Under the pieces are notes generated by a model. That model did not search any database and was not told the origin of the DNA. It saw only the letters and a list, made by a program, of their open reading frames with translations. Shown in pieces: positions 48,430 through 61,869 of a stretch of 64,000 bases of DNA; the first letter of the stretch is position 1; each line of letters opens with the position of its first letter. Source of the stretch: Cloeon dipterum (taxonomy: Eukaryota > Arthropoda > Insecta > Ephemeroptera > Baetidae); assembly GCF_949628265.1 (NCBI RefSeq), contig NC_088786.1, forward strand, positions 29,409,681 to 29,473,680, written 5' to 3'. Made by a program: the position numbers and the translations under genes.

Positions 48430-51400
48430 TATGTCCGTCTTTCTTTTCAACAAACTTCCGACGGCCGGTGCGGTGCGGATGTTCGCCGCGCTGCGGCTGT
48501 TTGCTCGCCGCTATTAATTCGCGCGCGCTTTCGATTCCAGCTTTCTACAGCGGGAAAGAAACGAATCTTCCAGGCAAATCACTTGGACAGTTTCAGATGT
48601 TTTTTAATTGATATATATCACACCTTTCTAACCACTTTTGGGACATTTGATTTGATTTTGAGATAAAATAAACATGTTTTAACCAATTCAATTGGAAAAT
48701 ATTATCTTATCATCTAGTCTTGAACTGACACTCTTCATACGAGTAATTAGCAAATTACAGAGAGTTGATAAAGTGAGTTTAACGTCATCGACAAGATAGC
48801 AAAAGCAATTAATAAGCTCTATTTCCTTACTCTAAATAATCAATTAATGAAATTTCCAACCAGAAACAATTTTTACACGACGAACGACATAAAATCGTGC
48901 GTCTGAAATACCGTAATCATGAGTGGCAAATTAAATCACCGATTCCTTTTCATCATTTTCTGAATATTAATTGAAACGCCGCCTTATTATGAATAATGAA
49001 CGGCTTTCGTTCACCTGTGCAGCTCATTAAATTACGACTTTCCAGATTATCAGGCTAATTAAAAGTTGGGCGTTCGGGCCAAAACTTTGGCACGTCAAAA
49101 GAGAGCAATTTTTCACTTTCAATAGTCATGATTTTCCTTCTACAAATCGAAACTGTTCCACCGAAAGTACATTTTATCACCGTATTGAACGGAATAAAAA
49201 ATCAGCCCAAACTTCTCGTTTCGTCTGACAAGAGCAAAAATGAACTGCAATGGAGCTTGAAGCGGAATGTATAAAAAAGGTTGTTTGCTTTACAAGAGGC
49301 CAGGCGAAGAGCAGAGCTCTCTTTAATTGGGGCGGCAGCGAATTTTCCAGCTAATGCAACTCGAGTGGAAAGGGCAACGATTCTCACTGAAAAATGTCAG
49401 TCGGATAGAACCACAAGTCGTATATCAAACGCGAAATTGTGCATTAACCTTTATTTTTATCAATATCACAGGTCGAGTGCGGTGGCAGCGCATATTCTGC
49501 TTCAGCTATCAACTCGAATCGTGAGCGACAAACAAATGCAATAAAAAAAAACTATAAAGAGCTGAACCACACACAGAGATAATCGGTGGAACTTAGAGCT
49601 CGGTTTGTGTGTGGAAATAGAAGATAATTAGTGTCCTGCTGCCATGTGTTTATAAACAAAGCCCAACACTTCGTTTATCTTTTTTGAGATAGGCACGCGG
49701 CGTCACCAAACTAGGACGGCAGATCAAAGTCCGATCAGATTATTAACCCCTTTTCTTTTCTGCTCACAGAGTGATCACCTAAAATTGGCATTAATTGGTA
49801 TCTCGTACTGTTAGCAGAGAGGATTAGACCACGGCCCACGGTATTTTTCAGAGAAGTCAGATAGTCAATTACTCTCGGGTCCAAGGGTGCTCAACATTGT
49901 TTTTCATTTAGAATTATGATTAGATAAACGTTGACCGTTGTTCATGCAAATGATTTATTGCTATGGAATTCGATTGGTTCGAGTCTAAAATTAATTATTG
50001 ACTGCGGAATATTTGCTTTAACTAGAATAGAGTTGTGTTGAAATCGCATAATTTAGGCAATTATTAGTCAAAATAATTTGTTCCTGTTAATGAGGTTAAA
50101 TGGAATGGAAAAGTCCTCATATAACACAGTTTTCCCTATTGTGTCAACATTCCAGCGCCATTGGAAAACGTTGTATGCTTGAAACAAAATTGATTTCCAA
50201 TAGCGTAAACAGATTGATGCTGAACGAAATAGGAGGGGGATATTAAAGATCAACGATCGGCTCTTCTCTTAAACACATAATATCCTCAATACATATTTGA
50301 GAACAAATTTTCACTCGAGGTTTGTTGCATAATGGAAATTGAATAACAAACAAACTTCATCCTCGTTGAATTCAGAGACTGTGGCATACTGATGAAACAG
50401 GTGCATTGCCAGGGCATAATTTAGATTTTTATTTTTGGCAAAAATGTTTGGTAATGTTGTATTAATGTTTTGTATTTAATCTCATAAAAAAGGGTGGACT
50501 GCATTCACCGAAACTGGTTGAGTTTGATTAAATAACTCTGAATTCAATAAGGATAAAGTCTGTTATTCAATTCCCTTTATCCTCAATACATAATGGTTTG
50601 GCAATCAGAAATCCCTCTTTGCATTTCTGAATCCATTTCTTTATCTTTTATCTTAAAGAGAACATTGTCATTTTTGTTCGATTGCTGTGGATCGTCTATG
50701 TGATGTTTCCAAAGAAAGTTTATCATAATTTAAAATTTTCATTGAAAATATTATTTCCGTTTATCTTCTTGAAAGTTGCAATTGCTGCCTATTCAACAGA
50801 ATGTAATGGCAAAGTGCTTTGAAATTATTTTCCCCATTACGAAAAGAAAGATTGTTTTTATGATACAAAGAAGAGAATCTGGCGGTCTTCGCGAAATCTC
50901 AAAAGAAAGGATGGAAATGAGGCCTAAAATGAAGTTTTTCGTAAAAATGGGCGAGTGGCGAGTTAAGCGACATTTTTTTACTCGTTTCTTTTGATGATTG
51001 TGCTCAGAAATGAGTGCAGTTTTAATCAACGAATAAGTTTAATATTTTTCTATACCTATGTCTAGTCTAAAAAAGGTATTGTCTTCTTATCAGCTAAAAA
51101 CATTTCCGTGTCAAAATGTACAGTTTAAACAAATGTTTGACTTTTTAATCAAAAACAAAAAAATAAACAAATATAAAAATGCGAAAATATAAGTGGCAAA
51201 CCAAATTTTCACAAGGAAAGGAAGCCTGGGTCACCACATTTTCCTTAAACGAGGGTTTTTTCTCTGTCCAAATTAAGAATTTTATTTCATGGTGTCCTTA
51301 ATGTGTAATAAATTTGGCATTAATTTGTATTTTGTTTTTGTTTGACCAAGCTCTCTGCTCGTAGCTATTTTTTAATATTAAAATATATCGCAGAATGAAG

Positions 51401-53230
51401 AGAATATATGGATGTAAAATTTGATACACAGACCTATAGCAAAATATTGCAAAAACAATTTACGGCACTGGCCACCATGAAATGCTGCTATTTTTGCACA
51501 AAATATTGGCACGAAAGCTGAATATCAATTAACACACATAGTTAAAAAAAATCGTAGGAATAAGGATTAAATTTGATCAACTTGGAGAACAACAAATCCA
51601 TAAATTCGACTCAAGTTTTAGAATCACACAAATTCGGTGTTCTTCTTCCAAAATGTTCGCCTCCACTTTTTAACACATATAATAGTGTTGGGCGCGCTAC
51701 CGCGTGCCATTCAATGGTGTAAAAACACAATTTGGCTTTTTTAATCAAGCAAAACGACGCATCGTCAAGGATGGTTATTACGGCTCTATTCATTAAGTCG
51801 CACCCCGCAGTGAGAGAGCCAGCGAAGTTGAATCGAATAAACGCTAGCTTTTGAAGCACGCGGCTCCCCTGCTCTCAGCAACAAGACCGACAAATTTGCG
51901 CGCGACACGACGAGAGCTGAGTTGCTGAGGCGGTCGGCGGTGATTGCCGCCGAATGATTAGCATGACAAAAGTGGCATTGCCGATAAATGGCGGCAAAAA
52001 TCGCCGACGGACCATGATACACGGCCGCGGCAACACTTTATTTTTGATGTTATCAGCGCCAGTCGCTGGCTGCATGTATGCTGTTATTATATTGTTGTTG
52101 CGGCGGCGGCGGCACTGGGTGGCAGATCGCGCATATTGCCAATCCATATTGTGCCGCCGCCGCCACCGCAAACAACAAACAAACAAACATTGATCCGCTA
52201 ATCTTTCAGCATTATTGCGAGATGGCACGGCATTTCGGATCCACCGCTCAAGAGAATTATCGTTCTCCGAGCGGATTTCTTTGATGCCATTTCGCATGCG
52301 ATGATGCGATGGTGCTAGGTTTTTTTCATCAAACAATAAACCTTCATGGTACATTTGTTTTCAAGTCTTGGCGTCAATCGTTCTTTAAATCTATCATTTA
52401 GAGCTATTCTAGCTCATAGTTTGAACATAGTATAAAATTGTTGACCCTTTTAGGAAGGGGAATTATTTCGCTCGGTCTTGTTCAGGATCAGGATCAGCTG
52501 TTTTGCCCCTAGGGCCTCATTAGAAGTACTAAACTAACGAAAAATCAGATGAAAATTTCAACCACCTCACTGATAAAAAAACAGTTGGTTTTTAGCTAAT
52601 ATAAAACGACTAATAATCACAAGAAAGCGCAATAAGTATATTTTAGTTATGCAGCCTGCGAAACACCAATGCAGAGATTCTGCCTATAATATGATGTTCC
52701 GATTTTTACTGAAAGCTATGAAGAAGAAGAAGAGTTCGTGCAGATATAATCTGCTTGTTTGATTTATTATTGACTGTAATCTCTTTTGTATGTTTCCGGG
52801 TTTACTTTTAAAGCATTGCGGATTCTCGCGAAAGAAAAACTCGTTTCTTGGCAGATGTGGAGCAAAAACTGCTGCAAGGGAAAAGGAGCTAATTTGTCTC
52901 TGTAGCTATGCAAACAATGGAAACAATGAATGCGTATGTAAGAAATCGTTTTTTCTGCTGTAGTTCGCGGCGGTTACACCAAGAGCGCTTCCAGTTTTTG
53001 TGTGTGCTCCATACCCAATAACTGACTTTATAATTTGCATGGAAAACATTACTTATCTGTTACACTGGATTTCCTTTTTCTCAGAAAATAGAGTTACAAT
53101 GGATGAAAAATTTGATCAATCTACACATTTATCACTACTCGTCGCTACTCGAACAGTTAAATAAATCTATAGTCAATGCCATTGAAATAAACCAATTTAT
53201 TTATTTATTGTTACTATAAACCCTAAAAAA
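48430..53230. other. Non-coding stretch, possibly intronic
   Basis: No exon is supported. AT-rich blocks occur at 48600-49000, 49900-50080, 50400-50780 and 51000-51600, with a GC-rich island at 51780-52290. If the candidate exon at 48368 is real, this may be its first intron. Confidence 0.5.
52092..52176. repeat. Imperfect GGC-rich inverted repeat
   Basis: The left arm, TTGTTG followed by four CGG units and CAC (to 52115), faces a right arm beginning GTGCCGCCGCCGCC and ending CGCAAACAAC (52151-52176). The loop itself contains TGGCA...TTGCCA. The transcript of either strand could fold into a long GC-rich hairpin. Confidence 0.65.
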
Positions 53231-53232
53231 TT

Positions 53233-53555
53233 TGGCTCCCATTGTTGAGTGCGGGCTGATTTGCGCCTACGACTTATTCTCTTCCATTGCACTGACGAGT
53301 CCATTCGGAATTGAAAGGATTGCGAAAGCTTTCCGACTTATTGGTTTGCACCTTTCCAGCATGCGTGAAATAATGTCACAGGACGAGCGTTTCAATAAAA
53401 GACCCCGGTGCGGGGGCATGAACATGAGCTGGCCCTGTTCTGAACGGGGCTTTCACCAATGAGGGTATTGCATATTATTCGTTCGTGAAAATATTGGGGC
53501 GTGGAGTTTCCGCAAGTTGTCCATCTCATAAGAGATGAACTGATAAAAAATTAAT
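53233..53555 (+). repeat. Dispersed repeat, copy 2
   Basis: Second copy of the repeat at 6701-7090, same orientation, about 46.5 kb away and about 65 bp shorter because of internal indels. The best-conserved core is CAATAAAAGACC followed by CGGTGCG and GAGCTGGCC (about 53393-53436). The overlapping open frame here is not shared by copy 1 and is taken as chance. Confidence 0.65.
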
Positions 53556-53559
53556 TTTC

Positions 53560-56500
53560 AGTTTACAATAATTTGAAGCAAAATATGTTCATAATTTGTA
53601 GTATCATTGTATCTTGTTACATTTTAAAGCACACTTCAGAGGCAAAAAAGCAATTTGGGAAATTCTCATTTGAGGGGTGGTTGATGAGTTTGAGCGGGAA
53701 GCTGGAAAATGCGGTGTCGATCCGCGCGGTCGACATGATTTGCGCGAGCAAACACAATCGTAAATGATGCCCGAGAGGCGCACGCACAGTTTTAAAGTCG
53801 CTTTTAAAGCCCCTCTCGAGCGCCTGCAGCACCTTGAATCACGCGTCATCATCTCAGCCGAATCGAAAATAATGAAAGTAGGCGTTTGTGCCCGTGTTTT
53901 CACCCGGCTGGGAAGAGAGCAGCGCAAGATGGTAAAACCAGCTTCGAGCCTGAAAGGCTGTCAGAAATGACTTCTCATCCGAAAATGAGATGTCCAAAAA
54001 TTACTCTCAACGCCCGTCTAGAAGCTCCATGCCTGCAGAGAGCAAGGAAGCCTTAAAAGCGATTATCATGCCATCTAAATTAGCACACATGTTTTGCAAT
54101 TAATTTTGATTGATAATGATTACATTTTTTTTAATATTCTATCAGAGTTATTCTGATCAATTTTTTTTAATTTATTTATAATATTATCTGTTAATTCCCT
54201 TCAGTTTGTATTTATTCAAATATGTTTTTCTCTCATCTGAAAACACCATTCCATTGACTAAAAATTTTCCGGCAAACGACGGTGACCCCAGAAGACTGCA
54301 GCGAATTTCAATATCGGCTGCGCTAATTCATATTTCATGCGGAGGGGCCGACGACTTTTTGCAATTCTGCTAAGTGGTGCCGCGAGCCAAAACCCTCTGC
54401 ATGATGCAGAAGAAGCGCCTCTCTCTCTGCCTGGCAGTTTCACGTGGATCAGCTAAGCGGTGACAGCTCGCAAAACGGAGAGCTCAAAAGTCGGCGACGC
54501 GCTTTCACCACCACGCGAACTTTCAGAATTTTAAAAACACGTACAACTGTGGCAAATTCCGTGCTTTTGGTTTGTTTCTCGTTTCCCACAGAGGTGGAAA
54601 TGAATTTTGTGCCAAAATTGTGTGAAAGTAATATTTTAGAAATATATTATTTTATCCACCAGAAAACACGGTATTCACATCCGAACGAAAAATTATATTT
54701 AAATAATATGCATGCTTCAGACAGTATTTTAATTGATTCCAAATAATTTATGACAAGGGGCAAATCAAGGAAAGGCTTAATAATAATAAATAGTTGTTAT
54801 ATTCTCAAATTTTTTACTCTCATCAAGCAAATCATTTGAAATAATGCATCTGAAAGAGTAAAATTAGTCAAAAAAGAGCAAGTATTAGTGATAACATAGG
54901 TGTTTGTTCATTGTTTGTAGCACGAGCCACTTTATCTTCAATTATGTATAAATCTGAGCAAAGAGTGCAGCCAACACCGTGACTAACTTTGCTGGTAATT
55001 AAACGGGAAAGGGCTTCTAACGGCATTAAAGCTAAAAAAAAATCAGCCCACCATCAGCGTACGAGAGTGTAAACTCGTTCTCTCTCCTCTTTTTACGAGC
55101 ACACACCCGAAAGAGTAATAATTCACCTAGTTTGCAAGAATGTATGTGCATGTACGTACTAGGCACAGAGAGTACAGCGGCGAGAGAGAGCTTCACTTGC
55201 ACACGGAGCAAGGCTAAGCTATGGTGCTCCTGTGCGCTCACTTTACGCGCTGGTCGGCGTGTTTTTACGAGGGTTGCAGCACCCGAGTTGTGCCGCATGA
55301 CTGCAAGCAATGGCACTGGCTGCATACTATTTGAAAAGTATGGTCCATCAAGCAGGGACACAATTCCACATTATAACGATATATTGGTAATATAGGCTTC
55401 ATGAGATTTTCACGACACTGACCGAATAGTCTGGGATAAGTACAATACCAGGAGAATATTGCAAAAGCCATATATTCTTGAATCCATTTTTGTGCCTCTA
55501 ATAAAACTAAGTTGAGAAATTCAGACTAAAATTTAGATCCTTGCGTTCAAAATGAGCTTAACGTAACAAATCTTCAGATTTTAGTCTCAGAATTGCTGTG
55601 ATTCGCAATATTATGTCGATTTATTGCATTAGTGATAGGTTTTAATTTTTGTTTATTAGGGCAAATCATACCTATTAAGTTTGAATTACAAAATACAGAT
55701 CAATAAACTGCTTCAGTAAATTCCCTGTTTGATAAATAATGACTTACAAATAATAGATATGTACTTAATTCAACCTTTTATTTTTAAATTCGTAAAATTC
55801 AAACATTTAATATTTTAAGAAGAAACATTAAAATTATTTTTCCTAGTTGTATCAAGCCTTACTAAGTGAGAGTAGACAAACAAAGATGTCTTCCCTTTTT
55901 TGAGAGAAAGTGATTTATTTAATGTGATTGCATTGGCACAAAGGCCGTCTGACAAGGGTTCAGTGCACAAAATGGCTTAAGTATATGGTCTGGATGAAAT
56001 GACAAAATAAAAATCAGTACGTTTTTATGCTTAATTTAAATGCCTTTTTTAATTTTGTTTAGCTCATTTTTTAGATGGATTGGTTGTGTAGAATGCTTTG
56101 CCTCTTTAATTAATTACCATCTTAAAAAACGAATTTATAAGAATTGATTTGGCTTACATAAGAAATTATTTAAACTAAAAGTATTTAATAATTTTAAAAC
56201 ATGTTAGGTAAAATTCACGTAAAATATCAACCGAATATTTACACCATACACTTGTTTCCATGTGTGACAAGAACTTTATTTTGCAAAGAGCACTAAAATA
56301 TTCACAAATGTTTTGTGGGGTGAATTGTGCTCGGGTGAAAGTGTTAAAACGGACCACCATGTGCAGTGTCGGACTTGAATGAAAAATTCTAGTTGCCGGT
56401 CAGAAAGTATGTACTACACAGCGTGTTATTTATTGTTGGGCCGACACGGAAACCGAAACCTGGGGCTCAGCACACACCTGACTTGTTTATAATGTTTATT

Positions 56501-59500
56501 TCACTGGGTGCCGGCGCCGTCGGTTGGATTTTAATAGTTTCGACACATGCGAGCGCCGCGGTCCATGTAAAATTCATAATGAATGGATTTTTACGATTTA
56601 TCTGCGCCGACATGAATTTCGTAGGCTGTTTTATTGCTACTGCTGCTGCGGGTTCATTTTATTTCCAGAGCAGCTGACTTGCTCTCCTCGTCAGTCCACC
56701 ATGGTCGAAAATTTATGAATTTTAACACCAAGGTCAAAGCTTATATTGAGCGTTTGATGGAGATGTTTTGGATAAGTGGAGCTCCATAATTGCTGTTCAT
56801 ACGTGAGGCAATTAAAACGGGAAAACAATGCCCGTTTAGCATTTTACATCTGTCAAAAACCCCAGTCGATTCGCTCATTTAGTGGGGAATATGTCACTCA
56901 ATTGTCAATTCTGTCGAGTGACAGGTGATATTTTTTTCCATTTCAATTGGAGCTCGGCAGTAATTTGTTCGTTTATTTTCGTTTCCATGTTTGTCGATTT
57001 GATACTTTATTGACTTTCAAAACGAACACGCGCAGGACTTGAATAGCAATTTTCGCAATTTACCAGAGTGGATCATTTGCTTTTCATTCGATTGTTGCTT
57101 TCCCATTGTTTGAATAACGTATTCACATTTCCGACTAAAACTAAACAGTAACACCTACTCCTGACATCATTAAATATATTTTTTTCGTTTTGGGTGAATT
57201 CACAATATGGAAAGGTTGAAGCGAAGTTGAAGCAAACGGTTGTTTAACTGATTGCTTGAATAGTTGAACTCTACACAGTTCTATACTGAAATTATGAACA
57301 AGAGCTGCGCATTTTTCAGATCTTGGTAATTTTCCTATGATTGGCCACGCTTCGCAATTTTATCACTGTTGATTTCAATTCCTCTCGACAGCATCTATCG
57401 AATTGAGTATATCTTATGTCTGGGACTGTCACCGTTTCAAAAAAAAAAAAAAATATGTTCCAGTAGGGAGGCAGTAAAAAGCACACAAACTGTGCGACCA
57501 ATTTAATAAAGAAATAAAAAAACTCACTTCCTCAGTATATTTCGGCTTTTATTCAATACTTTAAGTTGAGTGTAAAGTAGTATTTGCCATGGTATTACTC
57601 ATCATATTTTGCTTCGAGGCAAATAACGCGTCTACAAACAAATCATAAATAAAACTCTTTTGAAAGCAGTAAATGAAAGTTGGAAATTGATAAAAAAAAG
57701 TAATTGAATTGAATCGATTGACAAGTTTGACGCATTTTTGTTTTGTTTACGTTCCAGACCAATTAGGTCTGCTCGGCACACATAGGAGTTATATCGTTTT
57801 CCACGAATTAGAGCTCGTTATTTGCCACTGATCGACAGACGCGGTTCTCGTTTCCAAGCCGCACGCACGCAAAACTCGACGCGGACGCACCCAATTTGCA
57901 GGAAAAACAAATCAGCCAGCAGCATGCATCGAAATTCGGCTGTTCACAGAGGTGAACTATAGTCCTGTTTTGGTACACATTCATGCATACCGCATTATTT
58001 ATTATGGCGGTGCTTGTGCGGTGCGAAATTTCAATTTAGGCCAAACAGGCTTCAATTTTCTTTCCGCAGTGAGACGGGGCGGAAAAGGCGAAATTCGATC
58101 ATCAGAGAGTTGGAAGAAAGGACGGGGGTGGGCCATTTTCGAGTGACTTGCAGAACAAAAAGGAGATCAAAGGGTACTGCCACCGCCGCACGGCCTTATT
58201 GATAGATTCGGCTGGCAAGCACATGCAAAGAAGGGTTGACTTGCTTTTGAAATACATGATTGGCAGCAGTGGCGGAACGAACGAGCGAGCGAGCGGCACA
58301 GCCTTCTCCGTTCGTTTTTGTGTGCGCGCAGGCAGGATCCGCGCGCAGCAACACGAGAACAGAATGGCAAAATATTTACAAAATAAAATTTGAGGAAAAC
58401 GTGAGTTGAATAGATGCGATTCCTGCCTGCACGGCGATTTTTGGCAGCAGCTTAAATTACATATACGAACACGCGGCGGTGGGGTGCATGTGGAACTAGC
58501 AGTCTGACAGCGAATAAGACATCAATAGCGCGTGATAGTCGAGAGACTTACTCGGCCCTTTTATGTCGGCGGGAGGGCGGGCGCACTAGTCATGTGTGTC
58601 AAATAAAAAAGTAGTGGCCCGCGCTATTTGGGTATATATTCCCTTTCACCCGCGAATTTATTGGAATTGGAAATCAATCACTGCCCCGCAGCAAACCCGC
58701 CACTCTGTCAATATGCGTGCTCTCGCCTCGACAAAGGATTTAATTTCTGCTTGCTGCAGAACAAACAATCGATCTGTCACCTTTGACGTGTCGATGTTAT
58801 AAATACAACGAAATGTTCTCTCACAAATGAGTATTCGCTTCTGTGTCTGGGATTGCAAACGTACGTTATAAAACTCGTACTTTCAAGTAGTTTTGAAATA
58901 ATGGTTTTTTTTAATTACATCTCATACTAATTCCAACGAATTAAGCTCACTCAGCTGCTAACTGCAGCTTTCACTTGACCACTTGACAAAAAATTGCATA
59001 CAAAATATTCTTGTGTACCCACTAAAAATGTGGCAAAAATAACGAAAAATTTAGTTTTTGGTAGATGCCAATAAAGGCAGAAGTACGCAAGGTTGTCATA
59101 ATTGTTAGAAGAATTAAATGCAGTTTCCTCGGTGTGTAGCAAGGTGTTTATTTGTCCACATATCGACAGAAAGATCCTACATCAGGACAACATTTCAATA
59201 CACACCAAAGAAGCAGCATTGAATTCTTCTGACAAGCATTTTTAGCTTGCTTTTTGACTTTATTTTTCATTAAATTCACGAGTTAACTGGTTTTTGTAGT
59301 CTCAGTAGTACATAGCTATTTATTTTATTATATAATATGAACGTCTGAAAAAAATGGGTTAAATAAATGTTTGTGAAAGTAGACCAAACATCTGCGATAG
59401 AGAAGAGTAACATTTTTTAAGAAAGTAATTTGCAATTAAAATTTTTATTATTGTTTAACCTAGAAACTCTAACAACCGCAATTAATGACCAAATATAGTT

Positions 59501-61840
59501 TATATAATAAATAGAAACGTCGAGAGCAAATAGAAATTAAAAATCTCCTGTGACGAGAATGGAATAGCAAACGTCTTAATTACCTCATGGCAGATCGAGA
59601 GACAAAAGAGTCTTTTGTGGAGCAGCGCAATTTGCACTTTGGAGTCACATTTACTGTGCGAGCACGGGAAAACCTATTAGTGCATTGCAGCGGAGCTATC
59701 TCACCAAGGTGGGACTGACTCTCTTTGTTCGGCGTGTGCGATACAATTATGCTCCGTCGTTTGCTTTGCCTCGCTTCCAACTTGGGTCGGCTTCACGCTC
59801 GATTCGGTACTCTGATGCAGCAGCAGAGAAACCTGCACTGAACACCTTGGCCACTTTCTCATAGCTCGCATCTCATTCCGGAATTCGCTCAACTTACGCT
59901 GTACTGCAAACTTTGCCAACAAGCTCTGTTGCAAAACGCAGCTTCACAAGCACTGAGGTAAGAGATGCGGAACGCCCGAGTTTACGAATTTAGGCAACCT
60001 GTGCAACAACAAAGGCAAGCCGGCAGCCTAACTTCACATCGCCGCAACGATGCATTAAGTAAATGCCAATTCTCTCGATTTGGATCACAGACCAACGAAC
60101 TAATATTATTGACTGAGACCTGATAAGGCTAATTAAATTATTTCTTCAACCTTACCAAATTTATGTCTGGAAAACAAGAGTGGCGCAAAAATACGTAAAG
60201 ATTATACATTTATCATTTATAGATTCAGATCTATATATTACTTGCAAATCAGGGGGAAGACTTACATCCCCACATCAAATAATAATCAATAAAATCATTA
60301 TTTTTAAAAATATCACATCTCGGATATTCGGATAGAATGCACTATGGATATTCGTATAGTTATGCAAAGGTTCAACGGCAAAAATTTCAACTATTTATTC
60401 TAGTGGAAAATCGATGAGGACCGTTTTTGAGAGAAATAGCATGGTAGCTAAATTCTCAAGGAAAAACCTCTATAACCATTCGGTGCACTAAAAAAATCAT
60501 TTTAAATTAACGTATAAGGATGAAAGAAAAATACGACCGTCTATCCCAACAAATCAAATTTAGAGTCAACCCATAGCTATTTTTCCCTTTTCCACAAAGT
60601 CCTCTTCGTTTGCCACAAAGAAAAAGAATTTCAGTTCACGTTTGGGTCGCGTAAACGACCGAGAAAATGTCACTCGGCTTCTCTCGCCGATCGGCCTGAA
60701 TGAAAATATACGGCCGGAGAAAACATGCATTATGGATCAGACCGGCTCGGGACTGCAGAAAAACAAACAGTTAATGTGTTTCGCAAACAGCACTGATTAC
60801 ATTTGCGCCGCGTTTTTGCCAAGAGAGAGAGAGAGAGAGAGCGCGGAGCAGCTCACCTCTATAATTCATAAATGCACGACGTCGCCGAACGTAATAAAAA
60901 TGCACGCGCGGAAGGGCAAAAAACAAACAGCCAACCAGGTATATGCGCGCCCGTAACACATGCGCCTGTCAAAATGTGAAAAATGGCAGGAAAAATGGCA
61001 ATAAAAAGGAGAATGGATGTTTTGTGTGCACGTAAATGAGAATCCTGTCCAGAATAACGGCTCCGCTCGCTGTTTTGCTTACGCAACGGACATCCCAGAA
61101 GAGCGTTTTATGAGAATCAAGCATTTCACTACTCTGCTTCATTTTTGGCACGGGAAATTCTGTTTTCCTTCTGCTTTACTAAACCTTCTCCTTGGCCGCA
61201 CATTTACAATGCACACTAACAAGACACATGTTAGGACTTTGGCCAAAACTGAAAGACATTGAATTTGTGCATTATCCTATTATTGGAATTAATAAATATT
61301 TCAATGAGAAACTTTGCGTTTAAAATCCCCTATAAGAATGATCCACATGTTAGAGCATTGAGTTTAAATATCTCACTTCAAAATGCAGCAATGATGGGCG
61401 ATATATGTGATTTGTCTCGTCAAAAATTGTTCATAAACTAAAATGCACTAAAAATTAAATTTTTAGATTTTTCAGAGCACCGTTTAACATAGAACAAATG
61501 AAAAATTCCGACGAGTTAATCAGATCCACGTTACTACAGTCTTCATAAAATCAATGAGTATCAAAATCGGGGTAATGAGTTTTGACGGTCTAGTGATTGA
61601 AACGGGTTTAGGCGTAAACTCCGAAAGCATGCGTCAAAACGTCAAATCCTTAAATGTTCCTTTTGAAGGATTTGTGCCTGAATTGCGCAACCACGCAGGT
61701 GCGCATGTTAAAATACGCGGTTAAGAGTGACGCGGGCGTAATTGAAGTTCAATTCGCGCAAACCGCAGCATCGGAGGCCAGATGCTGCGGATACTAATGA
61801 TCGTCTTAGACGCACGTTCAGAGCAGTCAATAACGGGTGC
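53560..61840. other. Non-coding stretch
   Basis: No exon is supported in about 8 kb. It has a GA microsatellite (60822-60841), a poly(A) run of about 14 at 57438, GC-rich patches at 57990-58590 and 60640-60760, and AT-rich DNA at 54100-54240, 54640-54900, 55490-56240 and 59230-59580. Confidence 0.55.
60822..60841. repeat. (GA)n microsatellite
   Basis: About ten GA repeats; a chance frame reads it as Arg-Glu. Confidence 0.85.
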
Positions 61841-61847
61841 GGCTTAA

Positions 61848-61855
61848 TATATAAA
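61848..61855 (+). promoter_or_regulatory. Consensus TATA box without an obvious gene
   Basis: TATATAAA followed by GGGG, a strong match to the TATA consensus, at the edge of a GC-rich block (61700-62160). The first ATG downstream opens only ten codons before a stop, or before a possible GTAATC donor. It may be an unrecognised promoter or chance. Confidence 0.2.
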
Positions 61856-61869
61856 GGGGACATAATTCA

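Noticed and set aside
48055-48666. 203-codon open frame on the plus strand
   Set aside because: It results from low stop-codon density in a GC-rich block. Composition is repetitive and no domain is visible. A different, spliced reading is preferred there.
51875-52354. 159-codon open frame on the minus strand
   Set aside because: It is Arg- and Asn-rich across a GGC inverted repeat and several GC-rich words, with no recognisable motif.
53573-53767. Short frame starting with a hydrophobic, signal-like stretch
   Set aside because: It follows the end of the dispersed repeat. The rest lacks protein-like character and no splice context supports it.
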